The notes beneath the pieces were generated by a model, which worked only from the letters and a program-made list of their open reading frames with translations, was not told the origin of the DNA and did no database searches. Below, in pieces: positions 42,804 to 51,243 of a stretch of 64,000 bases of DNA. Numbering within the stretch: position 1 is the stretch's first letter; each line of letters begins with the position of its first letter. The position numbers and the translations under genes are program-made. Location: assembly GCF_036345175.1 (NCBI RefSeq), contig NZ_CP107780.1, forward strand, positions 1,674,001 to 1,738,000, in the 5' to 3' direction. The stretch comes from Streptomyces sp. NBC_00576 (lineage in GTDB: Bacteria; Actinomycetota; Actinomycetes; Streptomycetales; Streptomycetaceae).

Positions 42804-44162
42804 TCAGTCGCCCGTGGCGGCCGGGCTCGCCGGCGCGTTCGCGGGCAGTTCCTTGATCCGGATGTCACGGAAGGACACCTGGTCGTCGGCTCCGTGGTTC
42901 TGAATGCCGACGTGACCGTCCCGCAGGCTGCGGGTGGGATCGGTGTTGGTGAAATCGTTGATCTGCACGCCGTTGAGCCAGACGCGGAGCCGTTCGCCCT
43001 CCACGCGGATCTCGTACGTGTTCCACTCCCCCGGCGGATTCAGCGCGCGGTCGCGCTTCCTCAGGTCGGCGGAGCGGAAGCCGTACACGGCCCCGGTGGT
43101 GCGGTCGGGGGCGTCGGTCGCGTCGATCTGGATCTCGTAGCCCTTGTCGACCGCCGACCACGGGTCGCCCGAGGGCGGGAAGCCCACGAACACACCGGAG
43201 TTGTCGTCCCCGCGGGCCTTCCAGTCGAGCTTCAGCGAGTAGGCGCCGAAGCTCCGGTCGGCGTACCAGAGCAGGCCCATGCCGCCGGACGACGTCAGCG
43301 TGCCGTCGTCGGAGACGGTGAAGGTGCCCGGCCCCGCCTGCCTCCACCCTTCCTGTGAGGTGCCGTCGAAGAGCGACTGGTAGCCGTTCTCCGGACGGCA
43401 GTCCGCCTGGGCCTTGCCGGTGGCCCAGCGGAGTCCGCCCAACAGGTGCTGCCGGAGCGCCGGTTCGGTGTACGCGGACGACAGGTGGCCGACGCCGGTG
43501 TAGAAGGAGCGGCCGCCCGCGTAGTTGTGGCACCAGGAGATCGGGTGGTCGCCGTTCATCGTGCCGCCGGTGTACGACGACTCGTCGAGGGAGGCCAGGA
43601 CACGCACCGAACTCCGGGGATTGGAACGGTAGTTGTACCACTCGTCGGTACGGTTCCAGTCCGCGCCCAGATCCGAGGTCGCCGGGTGGGCGCGGTCCTC
43701 CACCACCGTCCGGGCCGGCTGGATCGCCGGGTGCCCCTGGAAGTAGGCGCCGACGAGGCCGCCGTAGAACGCCCAGTCGTACTCCGTGTCGGCCGCCGCA
43801 TGGATGCCCACATAGCCGCCGCCGTGGTGGATGTAACTCTCGAACGACGCCTGTTGACGGTCCGTCAGTACATCGCCGGTCGTCGACAGGAAGACGACCG
43901 CGGCGTACCGGCGGAGGTTCGCCGGGTTGAACGCCGCCGCGTCCTCGGTCGCGTCGACCCTGAAGCCGGCGCTCGCGCCGAGCTCCTTGAGCGCCGTGAC
44001 GCCGTCAGGGATGGAGTCGTGCCGGAAGGCCGCCGTCTTGGAGAAGACCAGTACCCGGTCGGCTTGCCGTGGTGCGGGCTTGGAGGCGGCCGGGGTCGAC
44101 ACGCTTCCAAGGAGAAGTGCCGTGCCCACAACAGCGGTGACGGTTCGTCCTGTTGATCGCAT
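42804..44162 (-). CDS. Secreted ThuA-domain / DUF1080 protein
   Basis: A 452-residue protein with a Sec signal (residues 1-27, hydrophobic core AVVGTALLLGSV). Residues ~35-255 are a ThuA (trehalose-utilisation) glutamine-amidotransferase-like domain: RVLVFSKTAAFRHDSI, YVGIHAAADTEYDWAFYGGL and HPISWCHNYAGGRSFYTGVG. Residues ~265-440 are a DUF1080 (3-keto-disaccharide hydrolase) jelly roll: LFDGTSQEGWRQ, KGYEIQIDATD, GEWNTYEIRVEGERLRVWLNG. It ends in a Pro/Ala tail. Lies 12 bp after the sugar dehydrogenase gene, so co-transcribed. Expected to cleave oxidised (3-keto) sugars outside the cell. Confidence 0.86.
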   Translation of the reverse strand: MRSTGRTVTAVVGTALLLGSVSTPAASKPAPRQADRVLVFSKTAAFRHDSIPDGVTALKELGASAGFRVDATEDAAAFNPANLRRYAAVVFLSTTGDVLTDRQQASFESYIHHGGGYVGIHAAADTEYDWAFYGGLVGAYFQGHPAIQPARTVVEDRAHPATSDLGADWNRTDEWYNYRSNPRSSVRVLASLDESSYTGGTMNGDHPISWCHNYAGGRSFYTGVGHLSSAYTEPALRQHLLGGLRWATGKAQADCRPENGYQSLFDGTSQEGWRQAGPGTFTVSDDGTLTSSGGMGLLWYADRSFGAYSLKLDWKARGDDNSGVFVGFPPSGDPWSAVDKGYEIQIDATDAPDRTTGAVYGFRSADLRKRDRALNPPGEWNTYEIRVEGERLRVWLNGVQINDFTNTDPTRSLRDGHVGIQNHGADDQVSFRDIRIKELPANAPASPAATGD

Positions 44163-44174
44163 GGCTCACTCCCC

Positions 44175-46688
44175 TCAGCCCGTGGTGAAGGCGAAGTCGT
44201 CCACCTCGTACAGGTCGCCGCTCGCGGCTCCCTTGAAGACCAGGTAGAGCGTGGTCGTGCCCTGTGGGGCGTGGGAAAGTTTGGCGGTGACGTCCTGGTA
44301 GGTGTCCCAGCCGCCGGTCGCCGGTACGGTCGCGCGGCCCAGCACCTTGCCGGTCGGGGAACCCGCGCGGATCTCCAGCTTGCCGCCCGCGCCGGCCGAG
44401 GCGACGCGTGCCGTGAGCGACTTGGCGTTGCTCAGGACGTACGGCGTGAAGGCGATCCAGTCGCCGTTGTCGATGTCGCCGACCGTCTTGCCTCCGTTCG
44501 CGGACACCCGTGAACTCACCGCTGTGCCCGAGGAGTTGTTGAAGTGCTCGGCCTGGCGGTGGGTGGGCTGGATGACGTTCTGGTCATGCGTGGTCAGGGG
44601 TGCCTGGCCGCCGCCTCCGAGGTCGGTGTACTGGGCGTCGAAGACCCCGAAGATGTTGGCGTTCGGGTCGTGGCCGCCGTCGGCGCTGGTCTGGATGGTG
44701 CCGGAGCAGCCGTTCGCCGAGGTCTGCGGGTGGCCGTGGCTGTCGTGACCGAGGATGAAGGTGACCTGGACCTTGGAGCAGTCGATGGTCCGGCCGTCCT
44801 CCCGGTCGGTGACCTTCACCTTGAACGGGATCGCGTCTCCGAACGCGAACAGCTGTCCGTCCTGCGGGAGTTGGAGGATCACCTTGGGCGCCGTGTTGCC
44901 GACCACGACCTGGACGCTCGCGCCGCCCGTGCGGCCGGTGGTGTCCTTGGCGGTCACCGTCGCCGTGTACGTCCCGTTCTTCTTGTACTTGTGGGAGGGG
45001 TTCGCCGAGGTCGATGTTCCGCCGTCGCCGAAGTCCCAGCTGTACGTGAGGGCGTCGCCGTCCTGGTCGGTGGTGCCCGCTGAGGAGAACTTCACCTTCA
45101 GCGGGGCCTGTCCGGAGGTCACGTCCGCGGCGGCCTGTGCCACCGGGGAGTGGCCGTCGGTGGCGTTCTCGATGCGGTACAGGGCGGAGTGCTCGTCGCC
45201 GCCGAACCACGAGATGCCGTAGTCGAGGACGTACAGCGCGCCGTCCGGGCCGAAGGCCATGTCCATCACCTGGGTGCCGGTCCACGGAATGTCGTTGATG
45301 GACTGGACGGTCCCGTTGTCGTCGCTGGTGATCCGCTTGATCCACTGGCGGCCGAACTCACCGGCGAAGAAGTCGCCGTCGTACGCCTGCGGGAACTTGA
45401 CCGGGGAGTCGAGCGAGGCGTCGTAGTGGTAGACCGGGCCGCCCATAGGCGACTCGGAGCCGTCGCCGAACTCCGGTACGGACGCGCCGTTGTACGGGAT
45501 CCAGGCGGCCTGCGCCGGGGGAAGGTCGGTCAGGCCGGTGTTGTGGGGGGAGTTGTTCTTCGGGGCCGCGCAGTCGAAGGCGGCGCCCGATGTCCCGGTC
45601 GCGAAGTCGTAGTCCACGTACGGGTCGTTGGCGCCGGTGCAGTACGGCCAGCCGAAGTTGCCTGGGCCGGTGACGCGGGCGAACTCGACCTGGCCCGCAG
45701 GGCCTCGGGCCGGGTCGGCCGCGCCCGCGTCCGGTCCGTACTCGCCGATGTAGAGGATGCTGGTCGCCTTGTCGACGCTGAAGCGGAACGGGTTGCGGAA
45801 GCCCATCGCGTAGATCTCGGGGCGCGTCTTGTCCGTGCCGGGCGTGAACAGGTTGCCGTCGGGGACGGTGTACGAGCCGTCCGCGTTGACCTTGACGCGC
45901 AGGATCTTGCCGCGGAGGTCGTTGGTGTTGCCGGCCGAACGCTGGGCGTCGAAGGCCGGGTTGCGATTCGCGCGCTCGTCGATGGGCGTGAAGCCGTCCG
46001 ACTGGAAGGGGTTGGTGTCGTCGCCGGTCGACAGGTACAGGTTGCCCGCCGCGTCGAAGTCGATGTCGCCGCCGACATGGCAGCACAGTCCGCGTGAGGC
46101 CGGGACGTCGAGGATCTTCTTCTCGCTCGCGTTGTTCAGGGTGCCGTCGGCGTTGAGGACGAACCGGGAGAGCCTGTTGACGCCGTCGAAGGGCGCGAAG
46201 TCGGCGGCGGTGCCCGTCTCGGGGGCGTCACCCGCCGGGGTGTTCAACGGGGGTGCGTAGTAGAGGTAGATGAAGCGGTTGGTGCTGAACTGCGGGTCCA
46301 CACCGATGCCTTGGAGGCCCTCTTCGTCGTGGGAGTAGACGTCGAGCTTGCCCGCGAGCCGGGTGTTTCCGGCGGCGTCGGTGATGCGGAGTTCGCCGTC
46401 GCGCGAGGTGTGCAGGACCGAGCGGTCGGGGAGGACTGCGAGCGACATGGGCTCGCCGACCTCCGGTTCGCCCTTGGCCAGGGTGACCTGCTGGAAGTCC
46501 TCGGCGGCAGCCGCCGCGGGGGCTCCCGCCGGGTCGGCGACGGCTGCGCCGGCCTGGGGTGCGACCAGGGTCAGTGACGCTCCTGCGAGCAGCGCGCCGG
46601 TGAACAGGGCGAGCGCTCTGCGGACTCCGGGGTTTCGTCTGCGACTCCCGATACTGCCGGTGCGGGTGGTGCGATCTTTCGCGTGCAC
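44175..46688 (-). CDS. Secreted PQQ-dependent sugar dehydrogenase-like protein with PKD and carbohydrate-binding domains
   Basis: An 837-residue exported protein. Signal peptide to about residue 48. Residues ~60-495 are a six-bladed beta-propeller of the soluble glucose dehydrogenase (GSDH/Yli I) type: LPDRSVLHTSRDGELRI, EEGLQGIGVDPQFS, GNLYLSTGDDTNPF and GALYVLDYGISWFGGDEHS. A PKD domain (~515-590, YSWDFGDGGTSTSANPSHKY) and a CBM6-like C-terminal domain (~720-837) follow. Start GTG 46688 has GGAGG 6-10 bases upstream. In related ThuA gene groups such proteins oxidise sugars for the neighbouring 3-keto-glycan hydrolase; electron acceptor unknown. Confidence 0.84.
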   Translation of the reverse strand: MHAKDRTTRTGSIGSRRRNPGVRRALALFTGALLAGASLTLVAPQAGAAVADPAGAPAAAAAEDFQQVTLAKGEPEVGEPMSLAVLPDRSVLHTSRDGELRITDAAGNTRLAGKLDVYSHDEEGLQGIGVDPQFSTNRFIYLYYAPPLNTPAGDAPETGTAADFAPFDGVNRLSRFVLNADGTLNNASEKKILDVPASRGLCCHVGGDIDFDAAGNLYLSTGDDTNPFQSDGFTPIDERANRNPAFDAQRSAGNTNDLRGKILRVKVNADGSYTVPDGNLFTPGTDKTRPEIYAMGFRNPFRFSVDKATSILYIGEYGPDAGAADPARGPAGQVEFARVTGPGNFGWPYCTGANDPYVDYDFATGTSGAAFDCAAPKNNSPHNTGLTDLPPAQAAWIPYNGASVPEFGDGSESPMGGPVYHYDASLDSPVKFPQAYDGDFFAGEFGRQWIKRITSDDNGTVQSINDIPWTGTQVMDMAFGPDGALYVLDYGISWFGGDEHSALYRIENATDGHSPVAQAAADVTSGQAPLKVKFSSAGTTDQDGDALTYSWDFGDGGTSTSANPSHKYKKNGTYTATVTAKDTTGRTGGASVQVVVGNTAPKVILQLPQDGQLFAFGDAIPFKVKVTDREDGRTIDCSKVQVTFILGHDSHGHPQTSANGCSGTIQTSADGGHDPNANIFGVFDAQYTDLGGGGQAPLTTHDQNVIQPTHRQAEHFNNSSGTAVSSRVSANGGKTVGDIDNGDWIAFTPYVLSNAKSLTARVASAGAGGKLEIRAGSPTGKVLGRATVPATGGWDTYQDVTAKLSHAPQGTTTLYLVFKGAASGDLYEVDDFAFTTG

Positions 46689-46771
46689 GAATGCCTCCAG
46701 AATGGAGCTCGTGGTACATGCGGGTGCGATACGCCGGGGTGCGCCGTCACCCCGGAACATTCAGGAGCAGC

Positions 46772-47776
46772 TCAGTCGTTGCTGCCGAACGCCGCGTCGA
46801 ACGAGGCCGACGGCGGGTCGAAGTCGTACGCCTTGAGGCGGGTCAGTGCCTCGGGTGCGCCCTGGAGCCGGTCCATGCCGGCGTCCTCCCACTCCACGGA
46901 GATGGGGCCCCGGTAGTCGATGGAACGCAGCATGCGGAAGACGTCCTCCCAGGGGACGTCGCCGTGGCCGGCCGACACGAAGTCCCAGCCGCGGCGCGGG
47001 TCACCCCAGGGCAGATGCGAGCCGAGGCGGCCGTTGCGGCCGTCGAGCCGCTTGCGGGCCTCCTTGCAGTCGACGTGGTAGATCCGGTCGCGGAAGTCCC
47101 ACAGGAAGCCGACCGGGTCGAGGTCCTGCCACACGAAGTGCGAGGGGTCGAAGTTCAGCCCGAAGGCGGGCCGGTGGTCGACTGCCTCCAGAGCGCGCTG
47201 GGTTGTCCAGTAGTCGTAGGCGATCTCGCTCGGGTGGACCTCGTGTGCGAAGCGCACGCCCTGGGCGTCGAAGACGTCGAGGATGGGGTTCCAGCGGTCG
47301 GCGAAGTCCTGGTAGCCGCGGTCGATCATCGACTCGGGGGCGGGCGGGAACATCGCGACCAGGTGCCAGATCGCGGAGCCGGTGAAGCCGATGACGGTGT
47401 CGACCCCGAAGGCGGCGGCGGCCCGCGCGGTGTCGGCGATCTCGGCCGCCGCCCGCTGCCGTACGCCCTCCGCGTCGCCGTCGCCCCAGATGCGGGCGGG
47501 CAGGATCGCCTGGTGCCGTTCGTCGATGATGGCGTCGCAGACGGCCTGGCCGACCAGGTGGTTGGAGATCGCCCAGCACTTGAGGCCGTACTTGTCGAGG
47601 AGTTGGTGGCGGCCCGCCAGATAGGAGGGGTCCGCGAGTGCCTTGTCGACCTCGAAGTGGTCGCCCCAGCAGGCGAGTTCGAGTCCGTCGTAGCCGAAGT
47701 CACGAGCGAGGCGACAGACCTCTTCGAGGGGCAGGTCGGCCCACTGGCCGGTGAAAAGTGTGAAATCGCGCGGCAT
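46772..47776 (-). CDS. Sugar-phosphate isomerase/epimerase
   Basis: A 334-residue TIM-barrel protein of the AP-endonuclease-2/IolE family. YDGLELACWGDHFEVDKAL, FAHEVHPSEIAYDYW, FGLNFDPSHFVWQDLDPVGF, IYHVDCKEARKRLDGRNG and PISVEWEDAGMDR give the metal-binding Glu, Asp, His and Glu. It is 15 bp after the Gfo/Idh gene, same operon. Paired isomerase and Gfo/Idh genes next to an RbsABC-type transporter indicate catabolism of a sugar or cyclitol through a keto intermediate. Confidence 0.88.
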   Translation of the reverse strand: MPRDFTLFTGQWADLPLEEVCRLARDFGYDGLELACWGDHFEVDKALADPSYLAGRHQLLDKYGLKCWAISNHLVGQAVCDAIIDERHQAILPARIWGDGDAEGVRQRAAAEIADTARAAAAFGVDTVIGFTGSAIWHLVAMFPPAPESMIDRGYQDFADRWNPILDVFDAQGVRFAHEVHPSEIAYDYWTTQRALEAVDHRPAFGLNFDPSHFVWQDLDPVGFLWDFRDRIYHVDCKEARKRLDGRNGRLGSHLPWGDPRRGWDFVSAGHGDVPWEDVFRMLRSIDYRGPISVEWEDAGMDRLQGAPEALTRLKAYDFDPPSASFDAAFGSND

Positions 47777-47791
47777 ACTCGTCGAGCCTCC

Positions 47792-49027
47792 TCAGTCCGA
47801 CAGGGGTGAAACCGATACGGGTGAGCCCGCTATGGGCGTGTAGACGGAGTTCTTCTCCGCGCTCTCCTCGACCGCCGCCAAAACGCGTTGCACCTGGAGG
47901 CCCTCCGCGAAGGACGGCCGGGGCCGGTTGCCCGCTGCGATCGCGTGGACGAGGTCGCGGGCCTGGTGGACGAAGCTGTGCTCGTAGCCGAGGCCGTGAC
48001 CCGGTGGCCACCAGGCGTCCAGATAGGGGTGGTCGGGTTCGGTGACGAGGATACGGCGGAAGCCCGCGTGGGTGCCGGGTTCGGTGCCGTCGTGGAACTC
48101 GAGTTCGTTGAGGCGTTCCAGGTCGAAGGCCAACGAACCGTGTTCGCCGTTGAGTTCGATGCGCAGGGCGTTCTTGCGGCCGGTCGCGTACCGGGTGGCC
48201 TCGAAGGAGGCGAGGGCACCCGAGGCGAAACGGCCGGTGAACACGGCGGCGTCGTCCACGGTGACCTGTCCGACGCCGGCGGTCGCGGCGGCGGTCAGGC
48301 CACTGGTGGGACCGCCGGGCAACGGGCGTTCCCGTACGAAGGTTTCGGTGAGGGCGGAGACTCCGGCGAGCGGTTCGCCCACGAGGTACTGGGCGAGGTC
48401 GACGATGTGGGCACCCAGGTCGCCGAGCGCGCCCGATCCGGCCGTCTCCTTGCGCAGTCGCCAGGTGAGCGGGAACTCCGGGTCCACCAGCCAGTCCTGA
48501 AGGTACGTCACCCGTACGTGCCGCAGGCTGCCGAGCCTGCCCTCGGCGACCATGGAACGGGCGAGCGCGGTGGCCGGCAGCCGACGGTAGTTGAAGCCGA
48601 CCATCGCCAACTGACCGCGTTGTTCGGCCTCTTCGGCCGCCGCCGTCATCGCCACGGCTTCCTCGACGGTGTTCGCGAGAGGCTTCTCGCACAGTACGTG
48701 TTTGCCCGCGGCGAGGGCGGCGAGGGCGATCTCGGCGTGGCTGTCGCCGGGGGTGCAGATGTCGACGAGGTCGACGTCGTCCCGTTCGATCAGGGCACGC
48801 CAGTCGGTTTCGGCCGCCGCCCAGCCGTACCGGTTCGCTGCCGCTCGGACGGCACCGGCGTCCCGGCCGCAGATCGCGGCGAGTGCCGGGCGCCGTGGCA
48901 GATCGAAGACATGACCCACGGTGCGCCAGCCCTGGGAGTGGGCGGCGCCCATGAACGCGTACCCGACCATGCCGACGCCCAACGCCGGTTTCCCGGTCTC
49001 GGCGGCGTCTGCCTGCGGCTGTCCCAT
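47792..49027 (-). CDS. Gfo/Idh/MocA-family oxidoreductase
   Basis: A 411-residue NAD(P)-dependent sugar oxidoreductase. The Rossmann motif is GVGMVGYAFMGAAHSQGW; the EKP signature is HVLCEKPLANTVEEA, followed by MVGFNYRRLPATALARSM, with the C-terminal GDLGAHIVDLAQYLVGEP block. Start ATG 49027. Located between the ABC binding-protein gene (129 bp upstream) and the isomerase gene; likely oxidises the imported sugar. Specificity cannot be read from sequence. Confidence 0.9.
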   Translation of the reverse strand: MGQPQADAAETGKPALGVGMVGYAFMGAAHSQGWRTVGHVFDLPRRPALAAICGRDAGAVRAAANRYGWAAAETDWRALIERDDVDLVDICTPGDSHAEIALAALAAGKHVLCEKPLANTVEEAVAMTAAAEEAEQRGQLAMVGFNYRRLPATALARSMVAEGRLGSLRHVRVTYLQDWLVDPEFPLTWRLRKETAGSGALGDLGAHIVDLAQYLVGEPLAGVSALTETFVRERPLPGGPTSGLTAAATAGVGQVTVDDAAVFTGRFASGALASFEATRYATGRKNALRIELNGEHGSLAFDLERLNELEFHDGTEPGTHAGFRRILVTEPDHPYLDAWWPPGHGLGYEHSFVHQARDLVHAIAAGNRPRPSFAEGLQVQRVLAAVEESAEKNSVYTPIAGSPVSVSPLSD

Positions 49028-49156
49028 GCGGATGTCCTCCTCGTGGTGGTGGCGCCAAGCGCTCCGCAGGCAGCGCGGTGTGTCGCCTGCGGGCGCATCG
49101 TGGCTGGTCGCGCAGTTCCCCGCGGCCCTTTGGGGCGCGGCCCTGGCCCGTTGCCT

Positions 49157-50206
49157 CTACTTGAAGCCGGTCGGCATGTACTGGTCGACGTTGGTCTTGT
49201 CGACCACCGCCGAGTAGAGCGTCAGGGAGGACGGGATCTCGAACTCGGAGAGGCCGCTCACCCCCTTGCCCTGGCCCAGCGCTCGGGCCAGGTCGATCGC
49301 CGACGCGGCCATCGTGGGCGGATAGAGCACCGTCGCCTTCAGGACGCCGTTGTCCTGCTTGATGGCCTGGAAGGCGGAGAGGGCGCCCGCCCCGCCGACC
49401 ATCAGGAAGTCGTCGCGGCCGGCCTGTTCGATCGCCCGCAGCGCGCCCACGCCCTGGTCGTCGTCGTGGTTCCACACCGCGTCGAACTTGGGCTGGGCCT
49501 GGAGGAGTTGGGACATCTTGGCCTGGCCCGACTCGACCGTGAACTCGGCGGCCTGGCGGGCTACCTTCTTGATGTTCGGGTAGTTCTTCAGGGCGTCGTC
49601 GAAACCCTGGGTGCGCTGCTTGGTCAGTTCCAGGTTGTCGAGGCCCGCGAGTTCGATGACCTTGGCGTCGTCCACGTCCTTGAGCTGCTCGCCGATGTAG
49701 TGACCGGCGTTGAGTCCCATGCCGTAGTTGTCGCCGCCTATCCAACAGCGGTACGCCTGCGGGGTGTTGAAGATCCGGTCCAGGTTGACGACCGGGATGC
49801 CGGCGCGCATCGCCTTCAGACCGACCTGGGTGAGCGCCTTGCCGTCGGCGGGCAGGATCACCAGCACGTCGACCTTCTTGTTGATCAGCGTCTCGATCTG
49901 GCCGATCTGTGCGGCGGTGTCGTTCGCGCCCTCGGTGATCTCCAGCGTCACGTCGGAGTACTTCTTCGCCCGGCTCTTGGCGTTGTCGTTGATCGCGTTG
50001 AGCCAGCCGTGGTCGGCCTGGGGTCCGGCGAAGCCGATGGTGACGGCCTTGCCGGGGGTGTCTGCGGCGGCCGGCTGGTCGTCGTTCGCAGCGGGCTCGT
50101 CATCGGGCTCGTTGCTGGTGCAACCGGCGAGCAGGACTCCCGCCCCGACGGCGGCGGTTCCGAAGAGCAGCCCTCTGCGGCTGGTGAAAGGCGTCGGCTC
50201 TGGCAT
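49157..50206 (-). CDS. Sugar ABC transporter substrate-binding lipoprotein (RbsB-like)
   Basis: A 349-residue periplasmic-binding-protein-like lipoprotein. The leader combines twin arginines (SRRGLLFG) with a lipobox LLAGC (Cys27), consistent with Tat export and lipidation. The mature domain is type 1 PBP: VTIGFAGPQADHGWLNAIND, QIETLINKKVDVLVILPAD, GIPVVNLDRIF, and FDAVWNHDDDQGVGALRAIE. Start ATG 50206. It is 17 bp after the permease gene. Confidence 0.92.
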   Translation of the reverse strand: MPEPTPFTSRRGLLFGTAAVGAGVLLAGCTSNEPDDEPAANDDQPAAADTPGKAVTIGFAGPQADHGWLNAINDNAKSRAKKYSDVTLEITEGANDTAAQIGQIETLINKKVDVLVILPADGKALTQVGLKAMRAGIPVVNLDRIFNTPQAYRCWIGGDNYGMGLNAGHYIGEQLKDVDDAKVIELAGLDNLELTKQRTQGFDDALKNYPNIKKVARQAAEFTVESGQAKMSQLLQAQPKFDAVWNHDDDQGVGALRAIEQAGRDDFLMVGGAGALSAFQAIKQDNGVLKATVLYPPTMAASAIDLARALGQGKGVSGLSEFEIPSSLTLYSAVVDKTNVDQYMPTGFK

Positions 50207-50223
50207 GGCGGTGAACCCTTCCC

Positions 50224-51243
50224 TCAGGTCGTGCTGGCGGTACGGCGCTGGACGAGCACGGCGACGACGATGATCGCGCCCTTGGCGATCTGCTGCACAT
50301 CGCTCTGCAGGTTGTTCAGGGAGAAGATGTTGGTGATGGTGATGAAGATCAGGACGCCCAGGACGGAGCCGACGATGGTGCCGCGGCCTCCGCTGAGCAG
50401 GGTGCCGCCGATGATCGCGGCGGCGATGGCGTCGAGCTCGTACAGGTTGCCGTTGGTGTTCTGACCCGAGCCGGTCAGGATGATCAGCAGGAAGGCGGCG
50501 ATCCCGCAGCACAGTCCGGACAGGAGGTAGAGGTAGAGGCGCTGGCGGCGTACGTCGATGCCGGCCAGGCGGGCCGCCTCCGCGTTGCCTCCCACGGCGA
50601 CCGTGCGGCGGCCGAAGGTGGTGCGGTTCAGGATCAGCCAGCCGAGGATCGTCACTACCGCGAAGACCAGCACCAACGGCGGGATGCCGAGGATGTACGC
50701 CTCACGCTCGCCCAGGTCGAGAACGCTGTTGATCGTGACGATCTGCGTCGCGCCGTCCGTGATCTGGAGGGCGAGTCCGCGCGCCGAGGCCAGCATGGCG
50801 AGCGTGGCGATGAACGGGACCATCCCGCCGTACGCGATGAGCAGCCCGTTGACCAGTCCGCAGCCCACTCCGACGAGCACCGCGGTGAAGAGGATGCCGG
50901 CGAAGCCGTACTCCTGGGTGGCGACGGTGGTCGCCCACACCGAGGAGAGGGCGACGATCGCGCCGACCGACAGATCGATGCCACCCGACATGATGACGAA
51001 GGTCATACCGACGGTGACGACGCCGATCACCGAGGCCTGGGTGAGGACGAGTTGGAGGTTGCGGGTGTCGAGGAACTCGTCGGGCTTGGTGATGCCGCCG
51101 ACGACGATCAGCGCGGCCAGGACACCGAGGAGGGAGAGGGTGCGGACATCGGCGCGGGCCACCATGCCTCTCCAGGCGGGGAGTTGACCGGCCGACGGGA
51201 CCTTGTCGGTGCTGCTGCGCGGCGGGGACACGGGTTGCGTCAT
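50224..51243 (-). CDS. Sugar ABC transporter permease (RbsC-like)
   Basis: A 339-residue membrane protein with about 8-10 helices. The BPD_transp_2 family block VIGVVTVGMTFVIMSGGIDL followed by SVGAIVALSS, and GGNAEAARLAGIDVRRQRLY with the C-terminal IAAAIIGGTLLSGGRG, are conserved in ribose/autoinducer-type permeases. Its ATG overlaps the stop of the ATPase gene (ATGA, 51240-51243). Confidence 0.93.
   Translation of the reverse strand: MTQPVSPPRSSTDKVPSAGQLPAWRGMVARADVRTLSLLGVLAALIVVGGITKPDEFLDTRNLQLVLTQASVIGVVTVGMTFVIMSGGIDLSVGAIVALSSVWATTVATQEYGFAGILFTAVLVGVGCGLVNGLLIAYGGMVPFIATLAMLASARGLALQITDGATQIVTINSVLDLGEREAYILGIPPLVLVFAVVTILGWLILNRTTFGRRTVAVGGNAEAARLAGIDVRRQRLYLYLLSGLCCGIAAFLLIILTGSGQNTNGNLYELDAIAAAIIGGTLLSGGRGTIVGSVLGVLIFITITNIFSLNNLQSDVQQIAKGAIIVVAVLVQRRTASTT

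Noticed and set aside
47888..50464. An 858-codon plus-strand open frame opposite the Gfo/Idh and sugar-binding-protein genes
   Set aside because: No domain motif, Arg/Gly/Val-biased composition, and it spans two well-supported genes plus their intergenic region.
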